From Cephalopachus bancanus (taxonomy: Eukaryota > Chordata > Mammalia > Primates > Tarsiidae): a stretch of DNA of 64,000 nt. The translations under genes were made by a program, and so were the position numbers. This document shows, piece after piece, positions 11,143 to 20,840 of this stretch (position 1 is its first letter; the number at the start of each line of letters is the position of its first letter). Where the stretch lies: assembly GCA_027257055.1 (NCBI GenBank), contig JAPVLO010000003.1, positions 12,713,501 through 12,777,500 on the forward strand. The letters are read 5' to 3'. The notes beneath the pieces were generated by a model, which was not told the DNA's origin, ran no database searches, and was given only the letters and a program-made list of their open reading frames with translations.

Positions 11143-11728
11143 TGAGGGGGCCCAAAAAAACCCAAAATTATTTTTTGGAGTGTGAACTCCTTTGTAGTAC
11201 AGGCTTCCCCCACTAGGTAAGTATTCTAGGATCCCATTGGCATCAGTGTACTAGCTAGCATTGTTGTGAGAGGCTATGTTCAGCTTCAGTGAAATATTTT
11301 GTGGGGATTCTTTCAAAGCACTTTCCCATTTCATGATGGGTGATTTATGAGCACACCTGCCCATGCACTGAGTGTTAAGCAGTTTTTTGACCCCAAGACA
11401 GCATGACCCCTATACCCCACTTTCTCTGTTCACCTGATCTTGCCCTGCGTGACTTTTTTTTTTCAAGTGACTTTTTTTTGTTTACCCAGATGAAAAAAGA
11501 CCTCAAAGGGAAACATTTTGTCGACGTGGAAGAGGTGAAACAAAAAATGGCAGAAGCCCTAAAAAGCAACAGAATTGACAAGTTTAAAACTGTTTTGAGC
11601 AGTGAAAAAAGTATCTCGATAGGTGTGTCGCATCAAACGGAAAGTACTCTGAAGGTGACTGAAGTTTAAACATGTAAGAATACATAGTTTTTTTACAAAT
11701 AAATTCCTGATTTTGTGGATTTTCCCTC
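11143..11728 (+). mobile_element. mariner DNA transposon, internally deleted
   Basis: A Tc1/mariner element lies between TA dinucleotides at 11141-11142 and 11729-11730. The left end is TGAGGGGGCCCAAAAAAACC. The reverse complement of the right end is GAGGGAAAATCCACAAAATC, so the terminal inverted repeats are still recognisable. At about 586 bp it is under half the usual 1.3 kb, and only the C-terminal part of the transposase gene remains. The ends do not look like Hsmar1, whose ends read TTAGG-TGCAAAAGTAAT, so a different mariner lineage is likely. Confidence 0.8.
11403..11665 (+). pseudogene. mariner transposase C-terminal remnant
   Basis: Translation gives SPDLALRDFF, then DFFLFTQMKKDLKGKHF and VEEVKQKMAEALK. 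These are the mariner motif around the third catalytic aspartate of the DD34D triad and the helical segment after it. A GTGACTTTTTTT stretch is repeated at about 11449-11480, duplicating the DFF segment. Past about 11600 the reading continues in another frame (KKYLDRCVASNGKYSEGD, stop), matching the family's C-terminus. The first two catalytic aspartates are absent, so the remnant is inactive. Confidence 0.82.
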
Positions 11729-11734
11729 TAATAT

Positions 11735-12005
11735 AAACTAATATTTCACATAGCTTACTACACCTGGATAAAACCATGTGTGCTCAAATTGTGAATCATT
11801 CTTAGTAGGGATGGCTGAAGTGTTTAAAGGAAAAAATCCTACATGTGATATTTTTCTGTTCTGCCAGAATACTTTTTTCCTCTGCATGTTTTACAAACAA
11901 TAAAGAATTATTTTAAATGGATATTCTCCAAATCAGACACTTGAGACATAGAAAGTGAAATCAAAATTAGCTTAGAGGTCATTGAGTTTACTGTTACTTC
12001 ACATT
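11735..12005. other. no recognised feature
   Basis: AT-rich DNA to the right of the mariner element. An AATAAA at about 11900 is not linked to any transcript I can see. Confidence 0.5.
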
Positions 12006-12009
12006 AATA

Positions 12010-12215
12010 AATAGGATAATAATACATAGCATATCACAGTGTTTCATGTATAGACCTCACTGAATCCCAATTCCATACTAAAGTCTATGATGTGGGCAGT
12101 AGCAGTTTTATTATGCCCATTTGATAAATGAAGATTTAAGGTTGTGGGAAGTTAAGTGAATGGAACCCAGGACTTCCGAGTCCAAGTCTGGCGATCTTTC
12201 CACCCTGCTTCACAT
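12010..12215 (-). repeat. MIR SINE
   Basis: Antisense MIR: 'atcacagtgtttcatgtata', 'tttattatgcccatttgata', 'gtgggaagttaagtgaatgg', 'acccaggacttccgagtcc'. Confidence 0.7.
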
Positions 12216-12885
12216 TCAATTGTAAAAGGTATCATAGAGAAGCTGATAGAAAAAGCTTCATTTGACAGTTCTTACTTTTTCCAACAGTGTCTGGGGTTTA
12301 GAGAGAGTTCCTTTCTACGGAATAACAGATTCATTACTAGATTAATTTGGATGTCACAGGAAAACACCTGACACAGTTGTACATAGGATAGTTACTCAAA
12401 AAACATAATTTTCCCTCTTTTATCTTCCCATACAAAGAAGATCCACCTGTTAGATAATACTACAAAATGATCACCTATCCCTGTTCTTAGTTTCTGGATT
12501 AAAGATATCTGACTTCCTCTTGCCGAGTTATTTGGATGCTTTGTAACCTCATCATTGTTATCATTACATTGTTTTAACTTTCTGGTAAAGAGAACTTTGA
12601 CTTAAAACCTCAATCCCAGGTGAAGGAAAATGAAAGAACAGGAAATCACTGGCTTGAGGATTATTGTATTTCTATTATCAATCATAAACCTATTCATGAT
12701 AATTTGACCTACCAGCCACAGCTCTTCATGATCTACTAAAACCTGCATGAATGACATACAACAAATGCCAGTCAAGGAGTCTGCCTGTAGCCTGGGGGTC
12801 AACTCCAGCTGCCAACCCAGGGTTTCAAAGGTTTTGATATCAAAGAAGAAGAATCATGCGTTATGATGCTAACATATAATACTAA
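12215..12885. other. no recognised feature
   Basis: I see no repeat or exon. Short frames on both strands (12156-12371 plus, 12602-12802 minus) have no recognisable content. Confidence 0.5.
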
Positions 12886-13050
12886 TTATAATAATGCCTT
12901 ACATGTATAATTACTTTATAGTTTTAAAAGTGCTTTCACCTTCATGATCTAATTCAATTCTAATTAGCAGATTTGGAAATTGAGACTCAGAGAGAATAAG
13001 CAAGGTGCCAAAGGTTACAAATCTTGCAGAACTCACCAGTGACACTGACC
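12885..13050 (-). repeat. MIR SINE
   Basis: Antisense MIR: 'gatttggaaattgagactca', 'gagaataagcaaggtgccaa' and a trailing 'cttgcagaactcaccagtga'. Confidence 0.65.
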
Positions 13051-13985
13051 AACTCTCTCCAGTTATAATAGTTGAGAGTTTTTCAGTTGCAAGAATTTAG
13101 AATTAAAAATACACGTTTTATGCTCATAACAGAAAAGTCAAGTGGTGTGGTGGTACCTGGTTCAAGGAAACCTGATCAGGCCAGTAATATGACCAAGAAC
13201 AAAGTAGGGTTTCTCTCATTCTCTTCTCTTCCTTCTCCAGAGTCAATTTTGCCCTAAGACCAGTGTCCATTATGATTGTGAGATGGCTGTCTACAGTTCC
13301 CAGGCCTACATGTTTTGTTTTCGTTTTAATCTGCATCCAGTAGGAAAATAAGTGGGTCTTTGCCCCAACATTCCTGGAAAAATCCTGAGATTCACCTCTA
13401 GAATGCTTTAGGTTACATACCAACTCCCTGAACCAATCCCAGAAGGCAAGACCTGGGATGTGCTGACTGGCTTAGCCTGGGTCATGGGCTACTTTTCTGG
13501 AATCTGGGGTGCACATCACTTCTGTGGAACTATGTGAAATCCCAAAGGAAATCAGGAGTCCTTGAGAAAGAGGAAGGAGACAATGGATACTAATGAGTCA
13601 AACCAACAAACGTCCACAATACTATTCTAGGACTTTTTCCATTAACACACAATGGTAAGAAAGACCTTAAAGGAAGGTTAAGTGGATAGTAAACAAACTT
13701 GTACTAATAGATCTTGTACCTGTAGCACAGGAGATGAGTTGGATATGATACAGATATGTGTGTGTGTAGATTTTCCTTCTATGAAGTGTGCTGAACCGAG
13801 TAGGCTAAGAGTTATTTAAAAGATTTGCTTCCTAAAGCACTGAGTTACTCTGAGGTCCTGACATGGAGACCAGGAGACATATCAGCATTAAAACTTGTGC
13901 AAAAATCATGTAAGAGACAATGCACTTCTCTTCTTCTACATAAGCAGAGCTAGGTGACGGTAGTATTTTGACCACAGGCCTCCCT
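13050..13985. other. no recognised feature
   Basis: The only local pattern is a short TG run at 13756-13767. Frames at 13072-13257 and 13124-13423 oppose each other and show no domain. Confidence 0.5.
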
Positions 13986-13989
13986 GATA

Positions 13990-14205
13990 ACTAATGTGCT
14001 GATTATTGCCTGGTACTAGGACCACATGTTTTACATTCATTTCATACTCACAAGTTCTATGAAGTAGCAACTGATGATCATGCCCATTTCACAGATGAGG
14101 GAATTAAGGTTCAGAGAAATTAAATGACTTGCCCAAGCTCACTTAGGATAAGAATTCAGCTCCAATTCAAAGTTTGTGCTCTGAAGCATGTGTCATCTGT
14201 CTTAG
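13990..14205 (-). repeat. MIR SINE, well preserved
   Basis: One of the clearest MIRs in the window, antisense: 'ttctatgaagtagcaactga', 'tcatgcccatttcacagatg', 'ttcagagaaattaaatgact', 'tgcccaagctcactt'. Confidence 0.8.
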
Positions 14206-14384
14206 TGGACAAATTTTGCTTCTGTCTGGATCTCTTAGGGGCATGCCATTTGAGGTAGGTTCAAAAATCAAAATTCTTCTCTTATCACAATGTACTCCTT
14301 ACAGGGGAAAGAAAAAAAAAGGATATCCAATTTGCCTGTCCACCTTCAGACTCATTGACTATTTTAATACTTTTCAGAAAGTAA

Positions 14385-14580
14385 CAGAATGCTGGGATTC
14401 CCAGACCTGTATTTGAATCCTGGCTCTTTTGTTTATTGCATTTTGACTTTTAACAAGCCAATTAATCCTAGTCAGCCTCGCCTTCTTTACCTGTAAAATG
14501 TAGATATTACCTGCCCTTAGGATGTCTGAGATATAAATAGGATCACAGTCTGGTACACAGAAAATGTAGTGTAGTAATTA
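14385..14580 (+). repeat. MIR SINE
   Basis: Sense MIR: 'tgtatttgaatcctggctct', 'aacaagccaattaatcctag', 'tttacctgtaaaatgtagat', 'tctggtacacagaaaatg'. Confidence 0.7.
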
Positions 14581-15325
14581 TCAGCTGCTTTTCTCACCTC
14601 TCCCATTCTGACTTTCAACTTTCTACTTCCTTGTATATGGTTGCAGATGTTTAAGGACAGAAAGCTCAGAACATGTTTTCAGGGTCTTCTTTCTTAATAT
14701 GTATTCCTTCCCGGAATTCTAGGTGACTCTGTACACCAAATGGGACAATTTTACATAAGATATTTCACTCTTGCTTGCTGAAGTCTTAAGGGTGTTTTTC
14801 CTACTGCTGGAATGGTGGAGAGAGAAATAACAAATTTACTTTTTCATTGAAATGCTTGGTCTGTCTTTAAAATAGATTCACATGGTTTTTTTTGTGGAAA
14901 GAGAATATAGCCTAGTTAAAAGAGTCCCTTTATAGTGAGGTGCAAGGCCAGTGGCCAACAGAGGCTTTAATTAGTTCTCTTAAGTATGTAAGCTAATTAG
15001 TAAACCCAAGTTTCCAGGGCAAAGAGCTAACATAAATAGAGGTAGCCAGGTAGTTAAAAAATGCCTCTGGAAAAAGTGCATCATTGGGAAATCATGCTGT
15101 TGATGGACCTTAATCACTTTTTCTCCAAGTTTCTGCCAAGTTTTAGAAAGTAGAAAATAATTTCATTTTGCTATATTTTGTTTTGTTGGTTTCTCCTGGG
15201 CTAAACCATGAGAAGAAATTGGACTGCTAGTAAATCAGATTCATAAGTGTTCTTGATGAGGGAAGTCCGTAGATGTCACCAACCTTGTACCAGAGACATG
15301 CAGGAGCTCCAGCAGAAGAAAGTTA
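14580..15325. other. no recognised repeat; AT-rich motifs near 14960
   Basis: I recognise no transposon here. Between about 14950 and 15000 are repeated TTAATTAG/CTAATTAG motifs of the kind bound by homeodomain proteins. That is a motif observation only, without evidence of function. Confidence 0.35.
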
Positions 15326-15327
15326 GG

Positions 15328-15432
15328 TGGATGCGGTCAAATCCAGACTTGAATCACAGTTCATGGATGTGGTCAACCCCAGACTTGAATCACAGTTCAT
15401 GGATGTGGTCATCCCCAGACTTGACATCACAG
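15328..15432. repeat. 36-bp minisatellite, three units
   Basis: Three head-to-tail units of 36 bp begin at 15328, 15364 and 15400, the last slightly short. Each starts TGGATG-GGTCA and contains CCAGACTTGA. Because 36 is divisible by three, the 90-codon frame at 15247-15519 shows 12-residue repeats (…SNPDLNHSSWMW…). I see no sign that this frame is a real gene. Confidence 0.9.
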
Positions 15433-15912
15433 TCTACTTGGTTGAAGCTTCCCCAAGTGGCAGGCAGAGTACCTGATGGGAAACAGCCCTGCAGAATGAG
15501 ACCTTCCAAAGGAGGATGAGCATCACAGCAATCACTCAGGAAGTGGGTCAGAAGAGTTCCACAGAATACTTTGGATTTGTGCATTTCACACCTGTGCTCT
15601 AGACACTGGGGTGATCAGTTAGGATGAAGCTGGGCCCTCATACTTCATGCCACACCAAAAGGAAAATGAAAACACAGCAAAGGCAGAACTGCAGAGCAGC
15701 TTAGAAACTACTGCCAGGATAGTTTTCTCCCAGAAAATTTTATTAGATGGGAAATGTGCAATTAGAAATCTTAATATGAGAGAATAGACTAGTAAAGGCC
15801 TGCCTTTTTGTAAAGTTGAATTCTAATTCAGTTACTAAGTTGAGCCATATGAAATTGCCACTTCATAGGTTAAAAATGGTTCAAAACTGGCAGTTTTCTG
15901 TGGTTCAATCTT
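15433..15912. other. no recognised feature
   Basis: Unassigned DNA between the minisatellite and the local duplication. No repeat family or exon is evident. Confidence 0.5.
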
Positions 15913-16013
15913 GCATTGTTTAGGTATTTTGTAGAGGGGAAGAATTATGGACTCTGATAGGCACATTTTTAGCGCCATCATGTGTCAGAAATCATGCTAA
16001 GTGAATATACGTG

Positions 16014-16044
<31 letters not shown>

Positions 16045-16067
16045 GTATGTGTGTAATCCACTTTTCA
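15913..16067 (+). repeat. local direct duplication, copy 1 with TG array
   Basis: About 97 bp starting 'gcattgtttaggtattttgt' recurs at 16537 with seven differences (about 93% identical). It is followed by a TG array (16011-16054) and the tag 'aatccacttttca', also shared. An Alu-like element starts right after it. Confidence 0.85.
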
Positions 16068-16312
16068 GACTGGGCATGGTTTGAAGGGTGAGGGAGGAGA
16101 ATCATTTGAAGCCTGGAGTACAAGACCAGCCTGGACACCATTGCAAGACCCTATCTTTCCAAAAATTTTTTTAAAACTTAGCCAGGTGTGATGGCACACT
16201 TCCATACTCGTAGCTACTTGGGAGGCTGTGGCAGGAGGATTGCTTGAGCTGAGGAGTTTAAAGTACAATGTACTACAGTCTGGGAAACCCCGTCTCTCTC
16301 TCAAAAAAAAAT
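16068..16312 (+). mobile_element. old Alu (J-like), internally deleted
   Basis: It starts GACTGGGCATGGT, lacks part of the first arm around the A box, and has an intact linker 'aaaatttttttaaaact', a right arm with 'tagctacttgggaggctgtg' and an A tail. The right arm has the ancestral J-type 'gcttgagctgaggagttta' rather than the local 'cccagcaggtcgag'. It therefore predates the local Alu radiation. Confidence 0.85.
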
Positions 16313-16314
16313 CT

Positions 16315-16536
16315 CCATATCCGCAACAGTTCCTTTACCATCCCAGACATATTGCAAACTCCAGGACTTTGTGGTCTTCGTGACTGCTTTTCCTTTATAT
16401 GGCATGCTCTTCCTCCTGATATCCACATGAATTCATTTCAGGCCCTGCTCAATCATCAGAGAGAGTTTCCTTAATAAACTTACTTAAGATAGCACCCATT
16501 CATTCTGTCTCTTATCCAGCTATGTTTTTCTTCTAG
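16315..16536 (+). mobile_element. L2 LINE 3' end, left part
   Basis: The order 'catgctcttcctcctgatat', 'ccctgctcaatcatcagaga' and 'gcacccattcattctgtctc' is the end of L2 ORF2. It breaks at 16536, where the duplicated segment begins, and continues at 16742. Confidence 0.65.
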
Positions 16537-16648
16537 GCATTGTTTAGGTATTTTGTAAAGGGGAAGAATTATGGACTCTGAGAGCCACATTTTTAGCACT
16601 ATCATGTGTCAGAAACCATGCTAAGTGAGTATATATACATGCATACAT

Positions 16649-16731
<83 letters not shown>

Positions 16732-16741
16732 CCACTTCTCA
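16537..16741 (+). repeat. local direct duplication, copy 2 with CA array, inside L2
   Basis: This copy of 15913-16067 interrupts an L2. It carries CA repeats (16648-16728, split by an AT patch) where copy 1 has TG repeats on the same strand, then 'aatccacttctca'. No A-tail or target-site duplication is visible, so this does not look like L1-mediated insertion. Confidence 0.8.
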
Positions 16742-16925
16742 CCTGGACATATCACCACCTAACATAGTTAGACTTGTTTACTATTATTTGTCTTCTACTG
16801 ACAAAATGAAAAGTTGGTAAGAGCAATGATACTGCCAGTTTTAATTTGCAGCCCTTTCTCTACTACCCAGAACGGTATCTGGCATATCATATTTAATACA
16901 CCTCAGTTGAATGAATGAATGAGAC
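16742..16925 (+). mobile_element. L2 LINE 3' end, right part
   Basis: It continues the L2 3' UTR from 16536: 'catatcaccacctaacatag', 'tttactattatttgtcttct', 'acggtatctggcatatcata' and the terminal 'gaatgaatgaatgag'. Confidence 0.7.
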
Positions 16926-17081
16926 TCCAGAGCCCAAGTACTCTCCTCTGCATCACACTAGGATGGAAAAGAAAGAAAGGATAGAGGCAAGGAAGAAAAT
17001 GCAGAGATGGGAGTAGCGGGAAGGAGACAAGAGGCATAACACAAGGAAGGGCTATTCCTTCTTCTGTGAAAATCTTGACTC

Positions 17082-17161
17082 AAATTTCCCACTTTTTCTT
17101 GGGCCCTTGCTATTGGAGCTATTGTAAATTTCCCACTTTTTCTTGGGCCCTTGCTATTGGA
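17082..17161. repeat. 36-bp perfect direct repeat, 44-bp period
   Basis: Two identical 36-bp copies occupy 17082-17117 and 17126-17161, separated by 8 bp. Each starts AAATTTCCCACTTTTTCTTG and ends GCTATTGGA. The spacer repeats GCTATTG. The half Alu at 17160 begins at the end of the second copy. Confidence 0.95.
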
Positions 17162-17288
17162 TGGCTGAGGCGGAAGGATCGCTGGAGTCCAGCAGGTCGA
17201 GGTTGCGGTGGCCGGCAGCGGCCACTGCACTCCAGTCTGGGCGACAGAGTGAGACTCCAACTCAAAAGAAAGAAAGAAAGAAAGAAAA
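17160..17288 (+). mobile_element. 5'-truncated Alu, right arm only, young group
   Basis: Only the last part of an Alu is present, starting GGCTGAGGCGGAAGGATCGC, with GGTGGCCGGCAGCGGCCACT, CCAGTCTGGGCGACAGAG and GAGACTCCAACTC, followed by AAAG repeats. The right-arm stem and the 'cagtctgggcg' variant place it with the youngest group (50349, 54391, 58392, 58802). Confidence 0.9.
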
Positions 17289-17438
17289 TATCAGTTTGTA
17301 TACCTGTGAGCAGCTATGGGCATGAAATATGTAGACCAAATTCAAGTGCATGTTTACTGCATATTCATGGAGATAAAAATGAATTTTTAGTGGATACTGG
17401 GAGCGAGGGACGTTATGGGATACAGAGACAGAAAAAGA

Positions 17439-17740
17439 GGCTGGGCGCGGTGTCTCACGCCTTTAATCTCAGCACTTTGGGAGGCTGAGGCAAGAGGATT
17501 ACCTGAGCCCAGGGGTTTGAGACCAGCCTGGGCAACATGGCGAGACATCATCTCTACATAAATCAAAATATTAGCCAGGCATGGTGGTGCACGCCTGTAG
17601 TTCCAGCTACTTGAAGGCTGAAGTGGAAGGATCGCCTGAATCCAGCAAGTCTAGGCTGCAGTGGCCATGAGCATGCCACTGCACTCCAGCCTGGGCAACA
17701 GAGACTCCAACTCAAAAAACAAACAAACAAACAAGCAAAC
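17439..17740 (+). mobile_element. Alu, older local group, with target-site duplication
   Basis: A full-length Alu starting GGCTGGGCGCGGTGTCTCA and ending GAGACTCCAACTC plus a CAAA-rich tail. Target-site duplications are GACAGAAAAAGA (17427-17438) and GACAGCAAAAGA (17741-17752). The A box region keeps the ancestral TCTCACGCC and the B box reads GGTTTGAGACC. Confidence 0.96.
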
Positions 17741-17752
17741 GACAGCAAAAGA

Positions 17753-18810
17753 GAGAACAAGAGTGAAAGAGGGGAGAGTAGAAAATTAGACTGGAAATTT
17801 TTCTAAAATTGTGGTATTTCATTTCTAAAGTGTCTTAGTCACTTCAAGAATTTGCCTTAACTCCTCAGTCACTTTATAGCAGCGAATGAAGAGCTAGAAC
17901 TGAATGCCCTGTGAGTCAGCAGGCAGCAATGTAAAGAACATACAATCTTCAAGAAACTTTGGGTTTCTGCTCTGTCTCACTGCTCTGATGACTGATGGAA
18001 ATATCTAGAAAGATGCTGCCTCTTCCACTACACTGTTTTTCATAAGAAAATTCATGTTTATCTATGTTTTTGAGAATTCTGTTGCGTGCTGTTGATTTAC
18101 TTCTAAAAATGGGTGTAGGCCTAGCTGTCGTGCAGGGATAGGGCACAGGTCTATTCTTTTACTTTAATCAAATTCTCCATCATTAGAGATGACAAGAGAA
18201 CCTCCTATCAGGACATAAGATAAGAACAGTACATTGGTGAGTGGTTTATCAGTGGAAAAGTCTGTAAGAGGACAGGAGTTTTGTTGTACATAACACCTCC
18301 AATGGCACCCTGCCAACCAGAGGTGAGGGCCCTCCTTGTGCTGTTGCCTAACGTCAGGCACTCTTTGTTCTCCAGGAACTGGAATATCCAACAGGTAATG
18401 TATGGAGAACAAGTTGTTTGTAACCCCAGAAGAGATATGGCCTATTTCTAAAGAGCCCAGAACACATCGTAACTTACACACCTTTGTATAATGTGAGTCA
18501 TTCTGCCAGGATATCTGTGTCACATAGCCAATCTTCATAGACAATAATTATGGTAGAAGTCCCACATCAGCATGAAGCAGGGCCAAAAGGAAAATGGGAA
18601 ACCCTTGGATCTGGCTATGGATCAATATAAACATGTTGTGCATATTAGGACTCCTTAAAATATCTTTGGTCTGTTACTTTGGCTGAATATTGTGAGAATC
18701 TTTCTCAGAAGCCCTGTAGTTTTATTAGTTTCCCCAAAATGTCTCTTTCATTTTTATTTGTTTTTAATCTGAGTCTGGCTCAGGATTCTTTACAGATTAC
18801 TTCTCTAAGT
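17753..18810. other. no recognised feature
   Basis: It includes a 126-codon minus-strand frame (18164-18544) in which I recognise no domain. The region could hold an old retroviral internal fragment, but nothing visible proves it. Confidence 0.4.
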
Positions 18811-18814
18811 TTGA

Positions 18815-18955
18815 CTAAGGATCACCAGCATCAACACCACCTAGGAGCTACTAGAAACGGAGAACCTTGGGCCTCATCCTAGACCCACTGAATCAGAATC
18901 TCGTTTTAACAGACGACTTGCATGCATATTATAATTTGGATACCTCTGCTTTATG
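18815..18955 (+). mobile_element. MER5A (hAT-Charlie, non-autonomous)
   Basis: Diagnostic order: 'aggatcaccagcatcaacac', 'cacctaggagctactagaaa', 'gggcctcatcctagaccc', 'actgaatcagaatctcgttt', 'taacagacgacttgcatgca'. The outermost ends are eroded. Confidence 0.75.
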
Positions 18956-20150
18956 GTTCAGAAGATTCTTTTTTGCAGGTTACAAAGCATGGTTACCTAG
19001 TCATTATATTACTATACAATAGCAAACATTCATCTGAAATAATTCTTCAATAGAAATTTATTCCAAATCCTTCAGCCTTCAGTTGACCCTTGATTCTCTG
19101 ATACTTCAGGCTTTAACTTAGGTAAATTATCAATACTGATTATCTAGCGTGAAGAGTATATTGCTGATAAGGTTGTCTCAGTTCTATCCCAGGTTGCAGG
19201 TCATCTATTATGCTGTAGAGGTCCTAGATGGCAAAGGATAAATGAATTTCTCTTTTCACAGTCAGTTGACAATAAATGATGCTTGAAATACTGTCTTGAG
19301 GGAGGATTCTAAGGCTATTTCTGGGCTGAGGTGAAAAGAGTAGCAGGGATTGATTCACAATGTCTGCTCTCATTACAGGAGAGAGGAATGGTGGTGTGAG
19401 TGTGGCACACTTGCATCCTATTGTAGGCCTTCAAGTAATATTTAGCACATTCAGAGAACAATCCTGAAGAAGTTCTGCCTTTGTGGAAGCCTCAGAGTCA
19501 AAAGTCTGCAAAGAACTATGCTCCACAGATCACAATTCAAAACCACTCACAGCTAATAAAGTGAGACCCTATCCACTAAGAGGAACATTTTATTTCAAAT
19601 GGTTTCTCCTGGAAAGGGCAGAGTTGTGTGCCTTAATTTCCTTCATGCCACATGGGCAAGCAAAAGAAATATTTAACTTATGAAGGCTGCAGAAGCAGCT
19701 AAACTGACATGAAAATATTAACCTTTTGTGTTCCCACACATTAAACAAGACAATGTTGACCTCCTTACTGCAACATGAGCTCTATGAGGATGGAATTCTA
19801 GTAGGTGCCAATAACACCATTTGAGTGAATATTAATTGTGCAAGAAAAAAAAATACAGATGAATACTCTTCACTATGCCTCAATAGATATTAATCCACAA
19901 CAGAGAGGTAGATCCACCAACAATAAAAAGGAGATGAATTACAAAACTTGGTAATTCATATAAAATTATATTGCATGCTTTAAGTGATCATTTAAAAGCT
20001 ATATCCAAATATGTGATAACAGATCATTGGATCTGCAATATGACATTGGATTATCTCTACTCCACTTAGAATTAAGAAAACTGGGTCTCCAAGAATTTAA
20101 TCATGTTGGCTCTAATTTCTCAACTGTCAGAGCCAGTATGACCTGATAAA
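18955..20150. other. no recognised feature
   Basis: About 1.2 kb without a repeat or exon that I can identify, apart from an A run at 19845-19851. Confidence 0.5.
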
Positions 20151-20363
20151 CCAAGGGTCAGCAGAATTATTTTTTTCTGTAAAGGACCAGATAGTAGATA
20201 TTTTAGGCTTTTTTGGTTATACGATCTCTGTCACAACTATTCAGCTCTACCATTATAGCATGAAGGCAGCCATTCACAATATGTAAACAAATAGATGTGA
20301 CTGTGTTTCAAATATTTGCAAAAACAGATGGATGTGGTCCACAGGCTAGAGTTTGCTGTCTCC
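20151..20363 (-). mobile_element. MER1/Charlie-type hAT element
   Basis: Read on the plus strand it has 'ctgtaaaggaccagatagta', 'gatattttaggc', 'tctctgtcacaactattcag', 'agcatgaaggcagccattca', 'atgtaaacaaatagatgtga' and 'ggctagagtttgctgtc'. The whole length of this familiar element is represented. The strand follows my memory of the consensus orientation. Confidence 0.75.
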
Positions 20364-20449
20364 AGAGCTAAGCTCTTTCCATCATAGCACAGTTGATGTT
20401 TCAGTACCCCTGATCAGAAGTAACTGTCAAACCCCCTTCATGCCCCATT

Positions 20450-20560
20450 AATTCTTTCAGTTAGCATTTATTGAGCAGCCACTAATTCCAGGCATTGTGC
20501 TGGGACTTGGGAATCCAAAAATGAAAGAGAAGCACAGTCTTCACCCTCAATAAAGTGAAG
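20450..20560 (-). mobile_element. L2 LINE 3' end
   Basis: 'tagcatttattgagcagcca', 'ccaggcattgtgctgggac' and 'cagtcttcaccctcaataaa' are the antisense L2 terminus. Confidence 0.65.
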
Positions 20561-20563
20561 TAT

Positions 20564-20597
20564 GGGTTGAGGATACAAATGGGTTGAGGATACTTTT
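20564..20597. repeat. 17-bp tandem duplication
   Basis: GGGTTGAGGATAC occurs twice, 17 bp apart, directly after the L2 fragment. Confidence 0.85.
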
Positions 20598-20840
20598 ACC
20601 TATTTCTGTCTTGGAGTTCCAATGCTCCCTTACTCAACTCCAGACTGAATTGGTTACTATTTCACCAACAACCCTACTGCACGTAGGTATGTAACTCTAT
20701 CCTGCCACTCATTACTTTTGTATTACAATTATGTGTTTCTCCTACAAGGCCATGAGAACCAAAGTTGGAGCTGTGTCATACCTGGTTCTAGGTCCCAATC
20801 TCTACCAGGGTGCCTGGCATATAGTAACAAGTTTGATTTT
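20598..20840 (+). mobile_element. L2 LINE 3' end
   Basis: 'tacaattatgtgtttctcct', 'aaggccatgagaaccaaagt' and 'agggtgcctggcatatagta' follow the L2 3' UTR in sense orientation. It sits head-to-head with the antisense fragment at 20450. Confidence 0.6.

Noticed and set aside
17066..17488. 140-codon plus-strand frame with an internal repeat (FFLGPCYW…)
   Set aside because: It runs through the 36-bp direct repeat and two Alu pieces. The repeat in the protein is simply the DNA duplication.
18164..18544. 126-codon minus-strand open frame, considered as a retroviral or cellular exon
   Set aside because: I could not match any motif, there are no convincing splice sites or neighbours, and such a length occurs by chance in 64 kb.
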